From NCBI GenBank assembly GCA_024275315.1, contig JAJRZK010000061.1, forward strand, positions 1 to 64,000: a stretch of 64,000 bases of DNA, written 5' to 3'. A program made the translations under genes and the position numbers. Position 1 is the first letter of the stretch; each line of letters opens with the position of its first letter. The DNA is from Nitrospirota bacterium. Its GTDB lineage: Bacteria; Nitrospinota_A; UBA7883. Below the pieces are notes generated by a model. It was not told where the DNA came from, ran no database searches, and saw nothing but the letters and a program-made list of their open reading frames with translations. Of this stretch, positions 51,089 through 60,667 are shown piece after piece.

Positions 51089-53704
51089 ATGAAAATGTTG
51101 TCCTCCCTTGAAGATCCCGATCTCAACGCTTCGACCTGGGCTTGTTTTGCGATGACACTAATTACTGCGATTGTTGTTCTTTCAGGCTTTTTCGGGCGGA
51201 CCACTTTCCCCGCGGATAACTCCAGGAGCGAAGCGCCATACTGGAACGGGCACAGATCATATAAGGCGACGCTCGAGCAACGTGTGATCCCCGGACAGCT
51301 ACCGGGGCCTGCGGATATATGGGCGGGGGGCGAGCCCAAGTCGATCATAATCGAGGCGCCATATAAACAGCGAACCAGGTTCGTCGTAGAGCTGTTTGAC
51401 AGTCACAAAACCATGCCGCCATTAATTCAGGTTCTTTCCGAAGGGCGGGAAATAGCGATATTAAAGGTCACCCCCGGAAACAGCGCGCCAAAGTCCAAAT
51501 GGATCACCGGCGGCAAACCGTCAACCATTTCTTTTGAGGTGAGCTCAAAACACCTTTCGGGCGAGAAACCTTTAATCACCTTAAAATCTATAGAAGGATC
51601 GTGGGCCGCCATATCCAGAATTACCGCGTCACCACTTCCGGGGCGATGGGAGTATTTCATATCGTTTATATCGCTGGCCATATTCGCTTTTGCGCTGGCG
51701 CGTAATTATAAAAAACTGAATCGTGATGAAGCCACGAACTTTTTCCGGAAGTGGGTGTCCAATATCCTGCTGGCCCTGTTTTTTCTTTCAATCTGGTTCT
51801 TGTATGTCAGAGATGAGGACATATACATGGCGTGGAATGGTTACACTCCCATTACATATGTCTACCAGTCATATCATCCACAGATATTGGCGAAGGATTT
51901 TTTTAATGGCACCCAGTTGTTCGACACATCCATTTTCATGCGGATATATAAATATCTGTACACGTATTTCGGCGTAAAACCGGAGTCGCTTATACCTTTC
52001 GTGGTGGGGTTCCAGCTGGCGGTGATGATCCTGGCTCTGGTGACGCTGACACGCACGTTGATAAGGGACTCGTCCCCTCTAAGAGACCTGTCCCCCCTGC
52101 TACCGGTTGTGGTCGTCTGTCTTGCGATGGGAAGCAAGGCTATGAACCTGAGTTTGGCCGGGTACGCAAAGCCCACTCCCCTGCAGGGCCTGACCACCTA
52201 CTACAATCTTTCCGACGCGCTGGTGCTGTTCGCCATAATTTTCATTGTAAAAAATCGTCCCGTACTTTCCCTGGTAACGCTTGCGGTGTCGTTTTGTGTG
52301 TACCCGACAACCGCTCTTATATGCGGAGTATTTATCGCCGCGTCGCTCCTGTCCGACCCAAAAGGCAATTTCAGCCCGTCTTTACTTAAAGGCGCTGTTT
52401 TGCTGGTGGCGATCACCGGGTTATGGATGGTATCCAACTACAGTTTCGAAGCGGTCGCCGGCAAGGGCGTTACAAGCGAGCAATATTACAAGTACACGTT
52501 GTGGGGAAGTTTTCACCTATACCCTGTCGATCGGGGCGGGTTTACCGTCAAGCATCATTATATGTTCATGCCCTTTCTTTCATTCATGCTTCTGGCTTTT
52601 CACTATTTAAAACTGCGCTCGCCCCTTGACGCGACCGACAGGAAAATCGCCGCGGGCATGGCCGGGTTGATCGCGCTTACTCTCGCCGGAGTGTTGATTT
52701 CGTATTTCAAACCAAACGTCACACTTGTAAAGCTCAGCCTGCACCGGTCCAGCGAGCTTCTCGTCGCGCTGGGCTTTATCTATGTAATCAATGGTCTGGT
52801 CAACGAGATTTTACAGGGACCTCCCTGGCGCAGAGCGGTGGCAGTCGCTGTTATCAGCTCTGTTTTTATTTTCAGATTCAACGGATATCCGCTTGCATAT
52901 TCGCTTGTCCTTGTTATTCCCGCTTTGCACAGGCCATCTTCCCGCTCCGCCCTATCCACGACCATGAGCGTCTTTGTATACCTGTGGCTGGCTTTTATCG
53001 GATCAGTTATCGCCTGTTACGCGATTACCGGAGTCTATGAAACGTATGGCTCCCGGATGATGCTGGATAAATATTTTGGCGGCTATATGCTTTTTATGAT
53101 TTCCGTATGTGCGTTCATCTTTTTTACATTCGCAGACCGTTGGGCCAAAGCGCGGGCCCGGACGACGTACGCCGGGCTGGGTGTGGCGGCGGTAATGATC
53201 CTGTCGATAACCTGGACCCACGACAACGCCGCCCCCTACAAGGATCCATGGAAAGATAAGGCTGCAAGCTACATGGACGTCCAGGTTTGGGCTAAGACGA
53301 GCACACCGGAAGAGTCGCTTTTCATGCCCGACCCGGGGGTGTTTCTGGGGTGGAGGGATTTTTCCTTGCGAAGCTCTTTCGGCTCCCTGCACGAGTGGTT
53401 GTTGATTGGTTGGGTATACACCTCTGATCGCGACACTTTTGTGGAGGGGACGAACCGGTTCGCCGAGTTTTCAGTCAATGGAGATCTTGAGCCCATGATA
53501 CTGCCAGGAGGGTTTACGCCTGTATACCGCAAAGTCGTCGAGCGTTTTTACACGTTCGGCGATGATTGGCGAAACAAAATCGCGCACAAATACGGGATAG
53601 ACTATTTTGTTTTGTTCAAAGGGAAAATGGAAAAATGGGGATTTGTGTCCAGCCTGAAAACAGTCTATGAAAACCGGTATTTCGCCGTGTTAAAAGCCGG
53701 ATAG
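51089..53704 (+). CDS. Large polytopic membrane protein, GT-C glycosyltransferase-like
   Basis: 871 residues. One N-terminal hydrophobic helix (about 17-35), a soluble beta-rich domain (about 40-195), and about 11 membrane helices up to 700, then a C-terminal soluble domain about 725-871 with DVQVWAKTSTPEESLFMPD and YGIDYFVLFKG. This end is typical of membrane glycosyltransferases of the PMT-like kind that act on surface glycans. Function is inferred from architecture only. RBS GGAGG precedes the ATG. It sits 194 bp after the other GT-C-like gene with no obvious gene between. Confidence 0.6.
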   Translation: MKMLSSLEDPDLNASTWACFAMTLITAIVVLSGFFGRTTFPADNSRSEAPYWNGHRSYKATLEQRVIPGQLPGPADIWAGGEPKSIIIEAPYKQRTRFVVELFDSHKTMPPLIQVLSEGREIAILKVTPGNSAPKSKWITGGKPSTISFEVSSKHLSGEKPLITLKSIEGSWAAISRITASPLPGRWEYFISFISLAIFAFALARNYKKLNRDEATNFFRKWVSNILLALFFLSIWFLYVRDEDIYMAWNGYTPITYVYQSYHPQILAKDFFNGTQLFDTSIFMRIYKYLYTYFGVKPESLIPFVVGFQLAVMILALVTLTRTLIRDSSPLRDLSPLLPVVVVCLAMGSKAMNLSLAGYAKPTPLQGLTTYYNLSDALVLFAIIFIVKNRPVLSLVTLAVSFCVYPTTALICGVFIAASLLSDPKGNFSPSLLKGAVLLVAITGLWMVSNYSFEAVAGKGVTSEQYYKYTLWGSFHLYPVDRGGFTVKHHYMFMPFLSFMLLAFHYLKLRSPLDATDRKIAAGMAGLIALTLAGVLISYFKPNVTLVKLSLHRSSELLVALGFIYVINGLVNEILQGPPWRRAVAVAVISSVFIFRFNGYPLAYSLVLVIPALHRPSSRSALSTTMSVFVYLWLAFIGSVIACYAITGVYETYGSRMMLDKYFGGYMLFMISVCAFIFFTFADRWAKARARTTYAGLGVAAVMILSITWTHDNAAPYKDPWKDKAASYMDVQVWAKTSTPEESLFMPDPGVFLGWRDFSLRSSFGSLHEWLLIGWVYTSDRDTFVEGTNRFAEFSVNGDLEPMILPGGFTPVYRKVVERFYTFGDDWRNKIAHKYGIDYFVLFKGKMEKWGFVSSLKTVYENRYFAVLKAG

Positions 53705-53718
53705 CGGCAAACAACCGG

Positions 53719-54528
53719 CTATTCCATTTTCCTGACAGTCACCGTCATGGTCGTGGCCAGTTGGCTCGTGATGTTCCTTATCACCCAGTTTTCAACGTTA
53801 AATATCGTCTTGATCACCATCGACGGCAAGAGCTGACGTATGCGAAACCCTCCAGTCAGAAGAAAGGAGATACAGGTGTTATACCCGACTTTCTCGATTG
53901 TGAACTCCGGGTACAACCGCATAAACCTGTCCCGATCCCGAAACAGCGCAATCCACGCCAGCGCTATGTTGCTGTCGGTAAGCCTGCCCTCCCCATCGAA
54001 CCCCCACCGGTCGGCCCTGACATCCATCTGATCCACATGTATCTTGTAATATACCCTGGAGAACACGGTTATGGCCGGATCGACAATCACTATCTCGCCG
54101 CCAGGCTTCAGGCAACGCCTGGCCTCGTCAAGAAAATCTTCCAGCCTGCCCAGATGGTGCCACACGAACATCAGAAATATCCGATCAACGGAACTATCCT
54201 CAAACGGAAGAGAATACGCCGAGCACACAATATCGAGCCAGTCAAAGCGAACAACATCCGTACAAACAAGGTTTGGTACGCTCCATTTCAACGGGCTTGT
54301 GCCGGACCCGATTTCGAGAATCACCGCGTCCGGCGGCAAGCCTCGCGCCGATTCTGCAAATGGGCGGGAATACTCATCGTACAGCGCCTTCAACGCCTTC
54401 TTGCGTTGAAGGATTTTTTTCTCTATAACCGCCGCCTGGGGGCTGTCAAAATCCGCCCCTTCGAACTCTCTCAGCTCCGGCAGGCGCAGAAGCCTGTCTG
54501 CGATATTTCGCAACGCGGTGGCGATCAT
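53719..54528 (-). CDS. Class I SAM-dependent methyltransferase
   Basis: 269 residues. The SAM-binding motif I is VILEIGSGTSPLKW, with LPFEDSSVDRIFLMFVWHH as motif II and CLKPGGEIVIVDP as motif III. The substrate is unknown; the setting suggests a glycan or lipid methyl ether. It is convergent with the 871-residue gene and head-to-tail with the next methyltransferase, 51 bp away. Confidence 0.9.
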   Translation of the reverse strand: MIATALRNIADRLLRLPELREFEGADFDSPQAAVIEKKILQRKKALKALYDEYSRPFAESARGLPPDAVILEIGSGTSPLKWSVPNLVCTDVVRFDWLDIVCSAYSLPFEDSSVDRIFLMFVWHHLGRLEDFLDEARRCLKPGGEIVIVDPAITVFSRVYYKIHVDQMDVRADRWGFDGEGRLTDSNIALAWIALFRDRDRFMRLYPEFTIEKVGYNTCISFLLTGGFRIRQLLPSMVIKTIFNVENWVIRNITSQLATTMTVTVRKME

Positions 54529-54579
54529 GTCTGCTTATCCATCTCCGGCTGGGGTTGTGGCCTCATGTTACGGGCCATC

Positions 54580-55245
54580 TCAGCCCTGTTTATCCGCTAT
54601 CGAGATGTTGTAGGGCGGAGCGCCGATCCTTGCAAGAGTCCTGTACGCCAGTGAATCTGATGTTAAGTAACACGAGTCCAGGTAATCGCTGAGCAATATG
54701 TTCGCACCCACTTTTTTCAGCATGGATCGCACACGGCCAAGGTTGTATAGGTAGGCGTTTCTTTCACCCTTTAAATACAATAGTGATCGAAAAAACATCG
54801 GTATGTTAGTGTTGTTGATCTCCACTATAACGATATACTTTCGTGCAATGCGTAGCATCTCCCTGATGGCGAAAAGCGGCCGACTGTCTGGCAGATGATG
54901 CAAAGTGTGGCAGGTGAACACTATGTCATACGAATTATCATCAATGACGTTTTCCTCATAGCTTCCCCGGATAATGTTATCAAACAAATTATCATCCCTC
55001 AGAACGTCATAGGGCTCTAGCCCCCGAATATTTTTCAGGCCCCGTTCGGATAAATATTTCAGAAAATATCCTTTCCCGCACCCAATATCGAGCAATGAAG
55101 TGTTGGCGGAAAGTAATGTAATTTTCTCAATTGCGGTGACCACCTCACCCAGGAACGATTGCATAGAGCTGGAATTGTAGTCGACATTCTTGTACGCCTC
55201 GACAAGATGCTTGTTTTCTATATTCCCTGTCTCACCGCTCGACAT
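54580..55245 (-). CDS. Class I SAM-dependent methyltransferase, second copy
   Basis: 221 residues. Motif I is SLLDIGCGKGYFLKYL, with YDIVFTCHTLHHLPDSRPLF in place of motif II. It is not closely related to the neighbouring methyltransferase, so two different steps are likely. The substrate is unknown. It is divergent from the MBOAT gene, and the 141 bp between them hold no gene. Confidence 0.9.
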   Translation of the reverse strand: MSSGETGNIENKHLVEAYKNVDYNSSSMQSFLGEVVTAIEKITLLSANTSLLDIGCGKGYFLKYLSERGLKNIRGLEPYDVLRDDNLFDNIIRGSYEENVIDDNSYDIVFTCHTLHHLPDSRPLFAIREMLRIARKYIVIVEINNTNIPMFFRSLLYLKGERNAYLYNLGRVRSMLKKVGANILLSDYLDSCYLTSDSLAYRTLARIGAPPYNISIADKQG

Positions 55246-55386
55246 AAGCGCTCCTGGTTGATGGTTTGATAACTATACAAACTGATATATTATAATTCCG
55301 GGCTGGGATTATGCTGGCTTTTTTTGATACTCTTTATCCTTGCGTTAGTTGGGCCAGTTTAAACAAACCATAACAATTAGTTTCAA

Positions 55387-56976
55387 ATGCTCTTTAACTC
55401 GCTTGATTTTATATTTCTTTTTCTCCCGATTACGACCGTTTTCTTTTTTATATTCGGTATTATTTATCAACGAGCAGGAGCCCTATGGCTTGCCCTGGCG
55501 TCCCTGTTTTTTTATGGCTGGTGGAATCCGGGTTATGTGACCTTGTTGCTTGCGTCTATTTTCTGCAACTATGTATTTGGTATAGCCATCGTCACCACTG
55601 GCCGCGACCCACGAAAAAAATATCTTTCCAAATGGCTGTTGGGCGTTAGCGTAACTCTTAACATACTTCTTATCAGCTATTACAAATACGGCGTTTTTTT
55701 CATCGATAATGTAAACGCAATTTTCGGTTCACATTACAACATGGCCGAAGTTGCGCTACCCATAGGAATATCGTTTTTCACTTTTACGCAGATCGCCTTT
55801 CTTGTCGACGCATACCAGCGAAAAGCCGATGAGTACAATCTAATTCATTACGGGCTTTTCGTTACATACTACCCACATCTTATAGCGGGACCGATATTGC
55901 ATCACAGGGAGATGATGCCCCAGTTTGATAATCCCGATGTTTATCGCATCAATCCGATTAACCTGTCGGTTGGTATTACCATTTTTTCTGTCGGGCTGTT
56001 TAAAAAAGTTATTCTCGCCGATGGTGTCGGTAAATTCGCAGGACCGGTTTTTCAGGCCGCGTACAGGGGGATCGACCCTACTTTTGTGGAGGCCTGGGGC
56101 GCCGCTCTAGCTTACACCATGCAGATATATTTTGATTTTTCCGGATATTCGGATATGGCCGTAGGCCTTTCAGCGATGATCGGAATCAAGCTACCCATCA
56201 ATTTCCACTCGCCATATAAGTCCGTCAACATTATCGAGTTCTGGAGACGGTGGCACATGACGCTGTCCAGGTTTCTTCGGGACTATCTTTACATTCCCCT
56301 CGGAGGAAACCGGAAAGGGCAGCGCCGCAGGTATATCAATTTGATGGTGACTATGTTGCTGGGAGGATTGTGGCATGGGGCAAGCTGGACCTTCGTGGTG
56401 TGGGGCGGTCTTCATGGCATCTACCTTGTCATCAACCACGGATGGCACGGTGTCCTGCGAATTACAAGATTCGGCCATTTGCAACTGCCTTTCGGACGGT
56501 ATGCAAGCATAGTTTTCACCTTTTTATGTGTGGTCATAGCCTGGGTCTTCTTCCGCTCGAACAATATCGCGTCGGCGCTTTTAATGCTCAAAGCGATGAC
56601 AGGGTTGAACGGTTTTGCGTTGCCTGTAGAGTGGCTTGCGCTTTCGCACTGGATTGGTGACGCGCTGGCTGGTGTGGGGGTCCCGTTTACCGAAGATGCG
56701 GTGCGGGCTTGGGGTTGGGGCGCCAATGAACTTAAATGGATCACCGCGCTTGTTTTCATCACCTGGTTCTTTCCGAACACCCAGCAAATCATGTCTGGGT
56801 TCGACCCCGCCCTGAGCGTTCCAGACAGCGTAGATCCCGGCTGGATGGAGCGCAAACTTAAATGGCGTCCAAACTGGATATGGGCGCTGATTACAGCAAC
56901 GATAACCCTGATCAGCGTTATTGCTATTATCACTAAAGGTGACGCGGTTTCAGAATTTCTCTATTTTCAGTTTTAG
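55387..56976 (+). CDS. MBOAT-family O-acyltransferase (AlgI/DltB-like)
   Basis: 529 residues with about 11 membrane helices. FWRRWHMTLSRFLRDYLYIP and WHGASWTFVVWGGLHG contain the two histidines that define the MBOAT/AlgI group. It moves acetyl (or acyl) groups across the membrane to an extracellular polysaccharide with a periplasmic partner. The gene at 56977, which begins on the next base, encodes that partner (SGNH). Confidence 0.95.
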   Translation: MLFNSLDFIFLFLPITTVFFFIFGIIYQRAGALWLALASLFFYGWWNPGYVTLLLASIFCNYVFGIAIVTTGRDPRKKYLSKWLLGVSVTLNILLISYYKYGVFFIDNVNAIFGSHYNMAEVALPIGISFFTFTQIAFLVDAYQRKADEYNLIHYGLFVTYYPHLIAGPILHHREMMPQFDNPDVYRINPINLSVGITIFSVGLFKKVILADGVGKFAGPVFQAAYRGIDPTFVEAWGAALAYTMQIYFDFSGYSDMAVGLSAMIGIKLPINFHSPYKSVNIIEFWRRWHMTLSRFLRDYLYIPLGGNRKGQRRRYINLMVTMLLGGLWHGASWTFVVWGGLHGIYLVINHGWHGVLRITRFGHLQLPFGRYASIVFTFLCVVIAWVFFRSNNIASALLMLKAMTGLNGFALPVEWLALSHWIGDALAGVGVPFTEDAVRAWGWGANELKWITALVFITWFFPNTQQIMSGFDPALSVPDSVDPGWMERKLKWRPNWIWALITATITLISVIAIITKGDAVSEFLYFQF

Positions 56977-57987
56977 ATGATTAATAAAAAAGAGGGAAAA
57001 AGGTTTTTGCTGGTCTATGGGGCCGCGGTGACCCTTGGTTTTTGTTTTATCACCGGCTATGTTTTTGATGGGCTCGACGGTATAACCTATGCGGGGCTCA
57101 AGAAAAGCCCTCCTGACAATGACTGGTACCTCGCTTATAACTATACGGGAACCCTGGATCATGGAGTCATATATTGGAACATTGGCAGCTCTATCAAAAA
57201 CCTTGAAAAAGCAGATGTAGTTATATTGGGCAATTCAAGGGTGCTTATCGGATTTGATTGGCATACGCTGGAGGTGTTCGGCAAAAAACACGGGATCAGG
57301 TTTTTCAACCTGGGGTTCGGGTGGAGCGAGCCCTACATTTACCCGATGATGATTCTTGAAAGATACAATATCCATCCAAAGATAGTTATAATCAGCGCAG
57401 ACACCGGCTTTGGGCGGTTTTTCACAGACAAGCTCTCTCCCACCGCCAAACGTACAATCAAGGATGGGAAGATAAAAACTGCAATGTCGTATTTTTCCAG
57501 GAGCGTAAGCTGGCGATATCTGTTATTAAGAAGCACGTACCTGCCCGACCGGCTCAACAAAATTCTTCCTGATCTGCCTGTCGACGTTGACGACGACTAT
57601 CGGACATTTTACAGATCCCGTGTTTCCGGGGGGTGGTATCTTGGCCTGATTCCGGCCACAAACAAGCCGATCAACAACCCATCGGAATTCGATTGCGCCC
57701 CGACGGATGAGGAGTTGGCCCACGCAGACAAGCTACTGGCGCAGCTTAACCAAATGGGAGCCACTCCCCTGCTGACCATTACTCCTTATACACAATCTTG
57801 TCTTGCCGGGGCAGAGCTGGTGGCTGAAAGGATGAAATCCAGGTTTATAAAAATCGAGTCAAAAGGGTATAACACATGGGATGGAGACCACATGACACCA
57901 GAAAGCGCCAGGCGGTTTACCGAGGAGTTCTTGCGTCAGTTTGAGCGATCTGATCTGTTTTTGAATTTAGTCGGCGCCAAAAATTGA
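56977..57987 (+). CDS. SGNH-hydrolase-like periplasmic partner of the MBOAT acyltransferase
   Basis: 336 residues. An N-terminal hydrophobic anchor (about 10-28). The SGNH nucleophile block is VILGNSRVLIGF (N86, S87), the second block FNLGFGWSEP, and block V the WDGDHMTPESA with D302 and H305. AlgJ/AlgX/PatB-type proteins of this build catalyse the final transfer of acetyl groups to the glycan. It starts directly after the stop of the MBOAT gene, so the two are translationally coupled. Confidence 0.85.
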   Translation: MINKKEGKRFLLVYGAAVTLGFCFITGYVFDGLDGITYAGLKKSPPDNDWYLAYNYTGTLDHGVIYWNIGSSIKNLEKADVVILGNSRVLIGFDWHTLEVFGKKHGIRFFNLGFGWSEPYIYPMMILERYNIHPKIVIISADTGFGRFFTDKLSPTAKRTIKDGKIKTAMSYFSRSVSWRYLLLRSTYLPDRLNKILPDLPVDVDDDYRTFYRSRVSGGWYLGLIPATNKPINNPSEFDCAPTDEELAHADKLLAQLNQMGATPLLTITPYTQSCLAGAELVAERMKSRFIKIESKGYNTWDGDHMTPESARRFTEEFLRQFERSDLFLNLVGAKN

Positions 57988-58003
57988 ATCACACACATCA
58001 TAT

Positions 58004-59125
58004 CTACAATTTACAACACCGGGCGCAGGCGGGATAAAGACCGCTCTTCAGGTTTTCGCGGAACTTGTGCATTTTGTCCCCGTTCCACACATCGAAAACC
58101 GTGTTGTCGGCAAGATCGCCGAGTTCCAGATATATCTTGTAGCATGGATAAACCTTGCCGGTGGCGTCGACGGTAATGCCCCGCCACGGATAGAGACATT
58201 TTCGCTGGGTATGAAAACCCCTTGTCGAATACCAGTCCGCCACCTCTTCCGGCGACAAAGTGGGGGCCCATTGCACCCGAATGTCCGGGTTGTCCACAGA
58301 AAGCCGTTCCATGAATTCGATGATCTTTTCCGCCGCTCCGTTCAAATCGCCGGTTTCCTCGGTTTCGTTCGACCCGGCCGATCCGAAAAGCTCTCCCATC
58401 ACCTTGTCCTGGGCCATAAATTCTTCCGGCAAAAGATAGTTGTAATGCTGGATGCGTAACCCGTCGAGCTTGTACCGTTTTACAAGCTCCACCGCATGAC
58501 CGATATCATTGATGGACCTGGGGGTGATTGTGTAGTTCAGGATCAGTTCGGTGTCGCCACGGTTGCCGGCGAAGTATTCCAGGTTTTTTACAAACATCTC
58601 ATAGCTCTTCGGCGCTCTTGCAACCAGGGGATGGCTGACCTCGTCGCCGAGCAGTGTAAAATTCATGTAGTCGAGGCCGAGCGCCACCAGCCTGTCCGTC
58701 ACCTGCGGTTTGGCCAGGGTTCCGTTGGTGAATATCTGCACCGGAAGATTTTTTTGCTTGGCGTATTCGACCATCTCAAATATGTCAGGATGAACCAGCG
58801 GCTCCCCTCCCGACAACATCACACAGGGACGACTGGCGGCGGTCTGGTCTATGACGCTCTTATAATCATCCAACGACAGAACATTTTTCTTGTCCAGCAT
58901 CTCATGGAAATAGCACATCTCGCATCGGATATTGCAGGTGTGCGTGATGGCTATGGTAAGGTTGCGGACTGTTCGGATGTTCCTGCGATTAAAAACATAG
59001 TCGACAGGAAAAAGGAGAACGTCTTTCATTATTGAAGACAGGGGATACATCCTCTTGAAATATCTGATCCGCCTGTATACGTTGGACCACAATCGCAGTT
59101 TTGCCGATAACCCGTTGTTTCCCAT
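58004..59125 (-). CDS. Radical SAM protein with SPASM-like C-terminus
   Basis: 373 residues. The radical SAM cluster is C64-NIR-C68-EM-C71 (THTCNIRCEMCYF), followed by the GGEP motif (MLSGGEPLVHPDI). The C-terminus has the extra Cys pattern of SPASM/twitch domains (KCLYPW, YPCYKIY, ACARCCK), for one or two auxiliary [4Fe-4S] clusters. Relatives work on peptides or sugars (anaerobic sulfatase maturases, PqqE, BtrN). Here, beside a B12-type radical SAM protein in a glycan locus, it probably modifies a sugar, lipid or small molecule. The substrate is unknown. Confidence 0.88.
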   Translation of the reverse strand: MGNNGLSAKLRLWSNVYRRIRYFKRMYPLSSIMKDVLLFPVDYVFNRRNIRTVRNLTIAITHTCNIRCEMCYFHEMLDKKNVLSLDDYKSVIDQTAASRPCVMLSGGEPLVHPDIFEMVEYAKQKNLPVQIFTNGTLAKPQVTDRLVALGLDYMNFTLLGDEVSHPLVARAPKSYEMFVKNLEYFAGNRGDTELILNYTITPRSINDIGHAVELVKRYKLDGLRIQHYNYLLPEEFMAQDKVMGELFGSAGSNETEETGDLNGAAEKIIEFMERLSVDNPDIRVQWAPTLSPEEVADWYSTRGFHTQRKCLYPWRGITVDATGKVYPCYKIYLELGDLADNTVFDVWNGDKMHKFRENLKSGLYPACARCCKL

Positions 59126-59132
59126 TTTCAGC

Positions 59133-60662
59133 TCAGCACGAGTTTGAAGTAGCCATTTTTTTCACCAACCAGCGCCACAGGCTGTATTCAAACATGAACT
59201 GGTGAAAATTGAGTTTTAGCCGCATAAACGCTATCGGCCTGTATATCCGGGACATCATTCGAAGTGTTTTGAACAGCATGCTGTTGTTGCCGACCGATTC
59301 CCTGATGATTTTGTTATCTATAACAACCGAGGATATCTGCATCAGCTTGATGGCGTTGTTGTGTTTGCGCGTGTACCAGGGATGGACAATCTTGTGATCC
59401 GAATCGGACGAGTCGACTTCTATCCACTCGTCAATAGTTTTGGGAGGGACAAACGAAAAATCGCGCTCGGCCACTTCCAGGGTTTTCGTGCCGGGGATCG
59501 GTTTCCAGTCCCCCCCTATGCCTATATAGGCGTTCGGGTTGTCCTTGATCAACTGTAGCACCATATCCTTTGTCGCAAGCACATCTTCATACGTTTCGCC
59601 GGGGGTCCCGTATATAAAATTGTAATAGGCGGTCAGTTGCGGATAACGGGCGAGCTTTCTGTTCGCTTCAAGCGTCTGCGCCCTGGTGATGCCCTTCTGG
59701 AAGCTTTTCAGCACCCGGTCGCTACCAGACTCCACGCCGACCATAATAACCCTGCCCCCCGCCTTGATCAAAAGCTCCAGGAATGAATCATCCATTTTCA
59801 TGATTTCGTTGATCCTGGCGCCCCGGAACTCGAACGTGGCCTCGATTCCGCTATCGATAATCAGCTGGAAAATGTTGCGCATCCTTTTTAGGTTCGGAAA
59901 ACTGGTGTCATCAATGAAAACGATGTGGCTCGCTCCGAACGTTCCGATAATATATTTTATGTGCGCGATAATCTCCTCGTCTTCGTATGCCCGCCATTTG
60001 GCCCCGTTGATTTCCCTGTATATTGTCGGATGCACGCAAAAAGCGCATTTATACGGGCATCCTATGCTGGTAAAAATCGGGAACGCCCGTTTGCCGTTGT
60101 ACTGACGGACGTACCTGTCTGACATGACATCGATGGTGTGGTATGGGATATCCCTGTAGTTGAGCATTTCGAATTCGGGGGACCGGTCATTATGCGTGAC
60201 CTGCTCGCCACGTTTGTACGAAAGCCCTTTTACCGCCGAAAAATCCTCCGTACCCGTTTTCAGGCATGCTATCAGCTCCGCCAGAGGCGCGGATCCATAG
60301 CCGCGTATCAGAAAGTCTATATAAGGCTCGGTGATTGTATCCGGCAACACGGTTACGTGAGGGCCGCCCCATACAATCTTGGTATCCGGGAAATTCTCCC
60401 TGATATACAGGCTGATTTCCCGGGAGTTTTTCAACGGGCTACCTGTCATCACCGATATCCCGGCCAATAGCGCGCCACCTTTCAGGTATTCCGAAAGCTT
60501 TGTCCGCCAGTCGCCCTCCTCAACCCTCAAGTCGACCACCTTGACATTGTATCCACGCTTGACGCTGCCGGCGGCGGCGTATACGACACTTAACGGCAGG
60601 TCCACCACCATACTGTCCATACTGCCAAGCCTGGGATATATTAACAACGCGTCAATCATCAC
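59133..60662 (-). CDS. B12-binding-domain radical SAM protein (P-methylase-like or BchE-type)
   Basis: 509 residues. The N-terminal cobalamin-binding fold spans about 1-140 (GISVMTGSPLKNS, VWGGPHVTVLPD), but the DxHxxG motif used by base-off B12 enzymes is not seen. The radical SAM cluster is C202-x3-C206-x2-C209 (GCPYKCAFC). This arrangement is typical of class B radical methyltransferases and hopanoid or cyclisation enzymes of the BchE group. It ends seven bases before the SPASM gene on the same strand and follows asnB, so the three form one unit. Confidence 0.88.
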   Translation of the reverse strand: MMIDALLIYPRLGSMDSMVVDLPLSVVYAAAGSVKRGYNVKVVDLRVEEGDWRTKLSEYLKGGALLAGISVMTGSPLKNSREISLYIRENFPDTKIVWGGPHVTVLPDTITEPYIDFLIRGYGSAPLAELIACLKTGTEDFSAVKGLSYKRGEQVTHNDRSPEFEMLNYRDIPYHTIDVMSDRYVRQYNGKRAFPIFTSIGCPYKCAFCVHPTIYREINGAKWRAYEDEEIIAHIKYIIGTFGASHIVFIDDTSFPNLKRMRNIFQLIIDSGIEATFEFRGARINEIMKMDDSFLELLIKAGGRVIMVGVESGSDRVLKSFQKGITRAQTLEANRKLARYPQLTAYYNFIYGTPGETYEDVLATKDMVLQLIKDNPNAYIGIGGDWKPIPGTKTLEVAERDFSFVPPKTIDEWIEVDSSDSDHKIVHPWYTRKHNNAIKLMQISSVVIDNKIIRESVGNNSMLFKTLRMMSRIYRPIAFMRLKLNFHQFMFEYSLWRWLVKKMATSNSC

Positions 60663-60667
60663 ATTCC

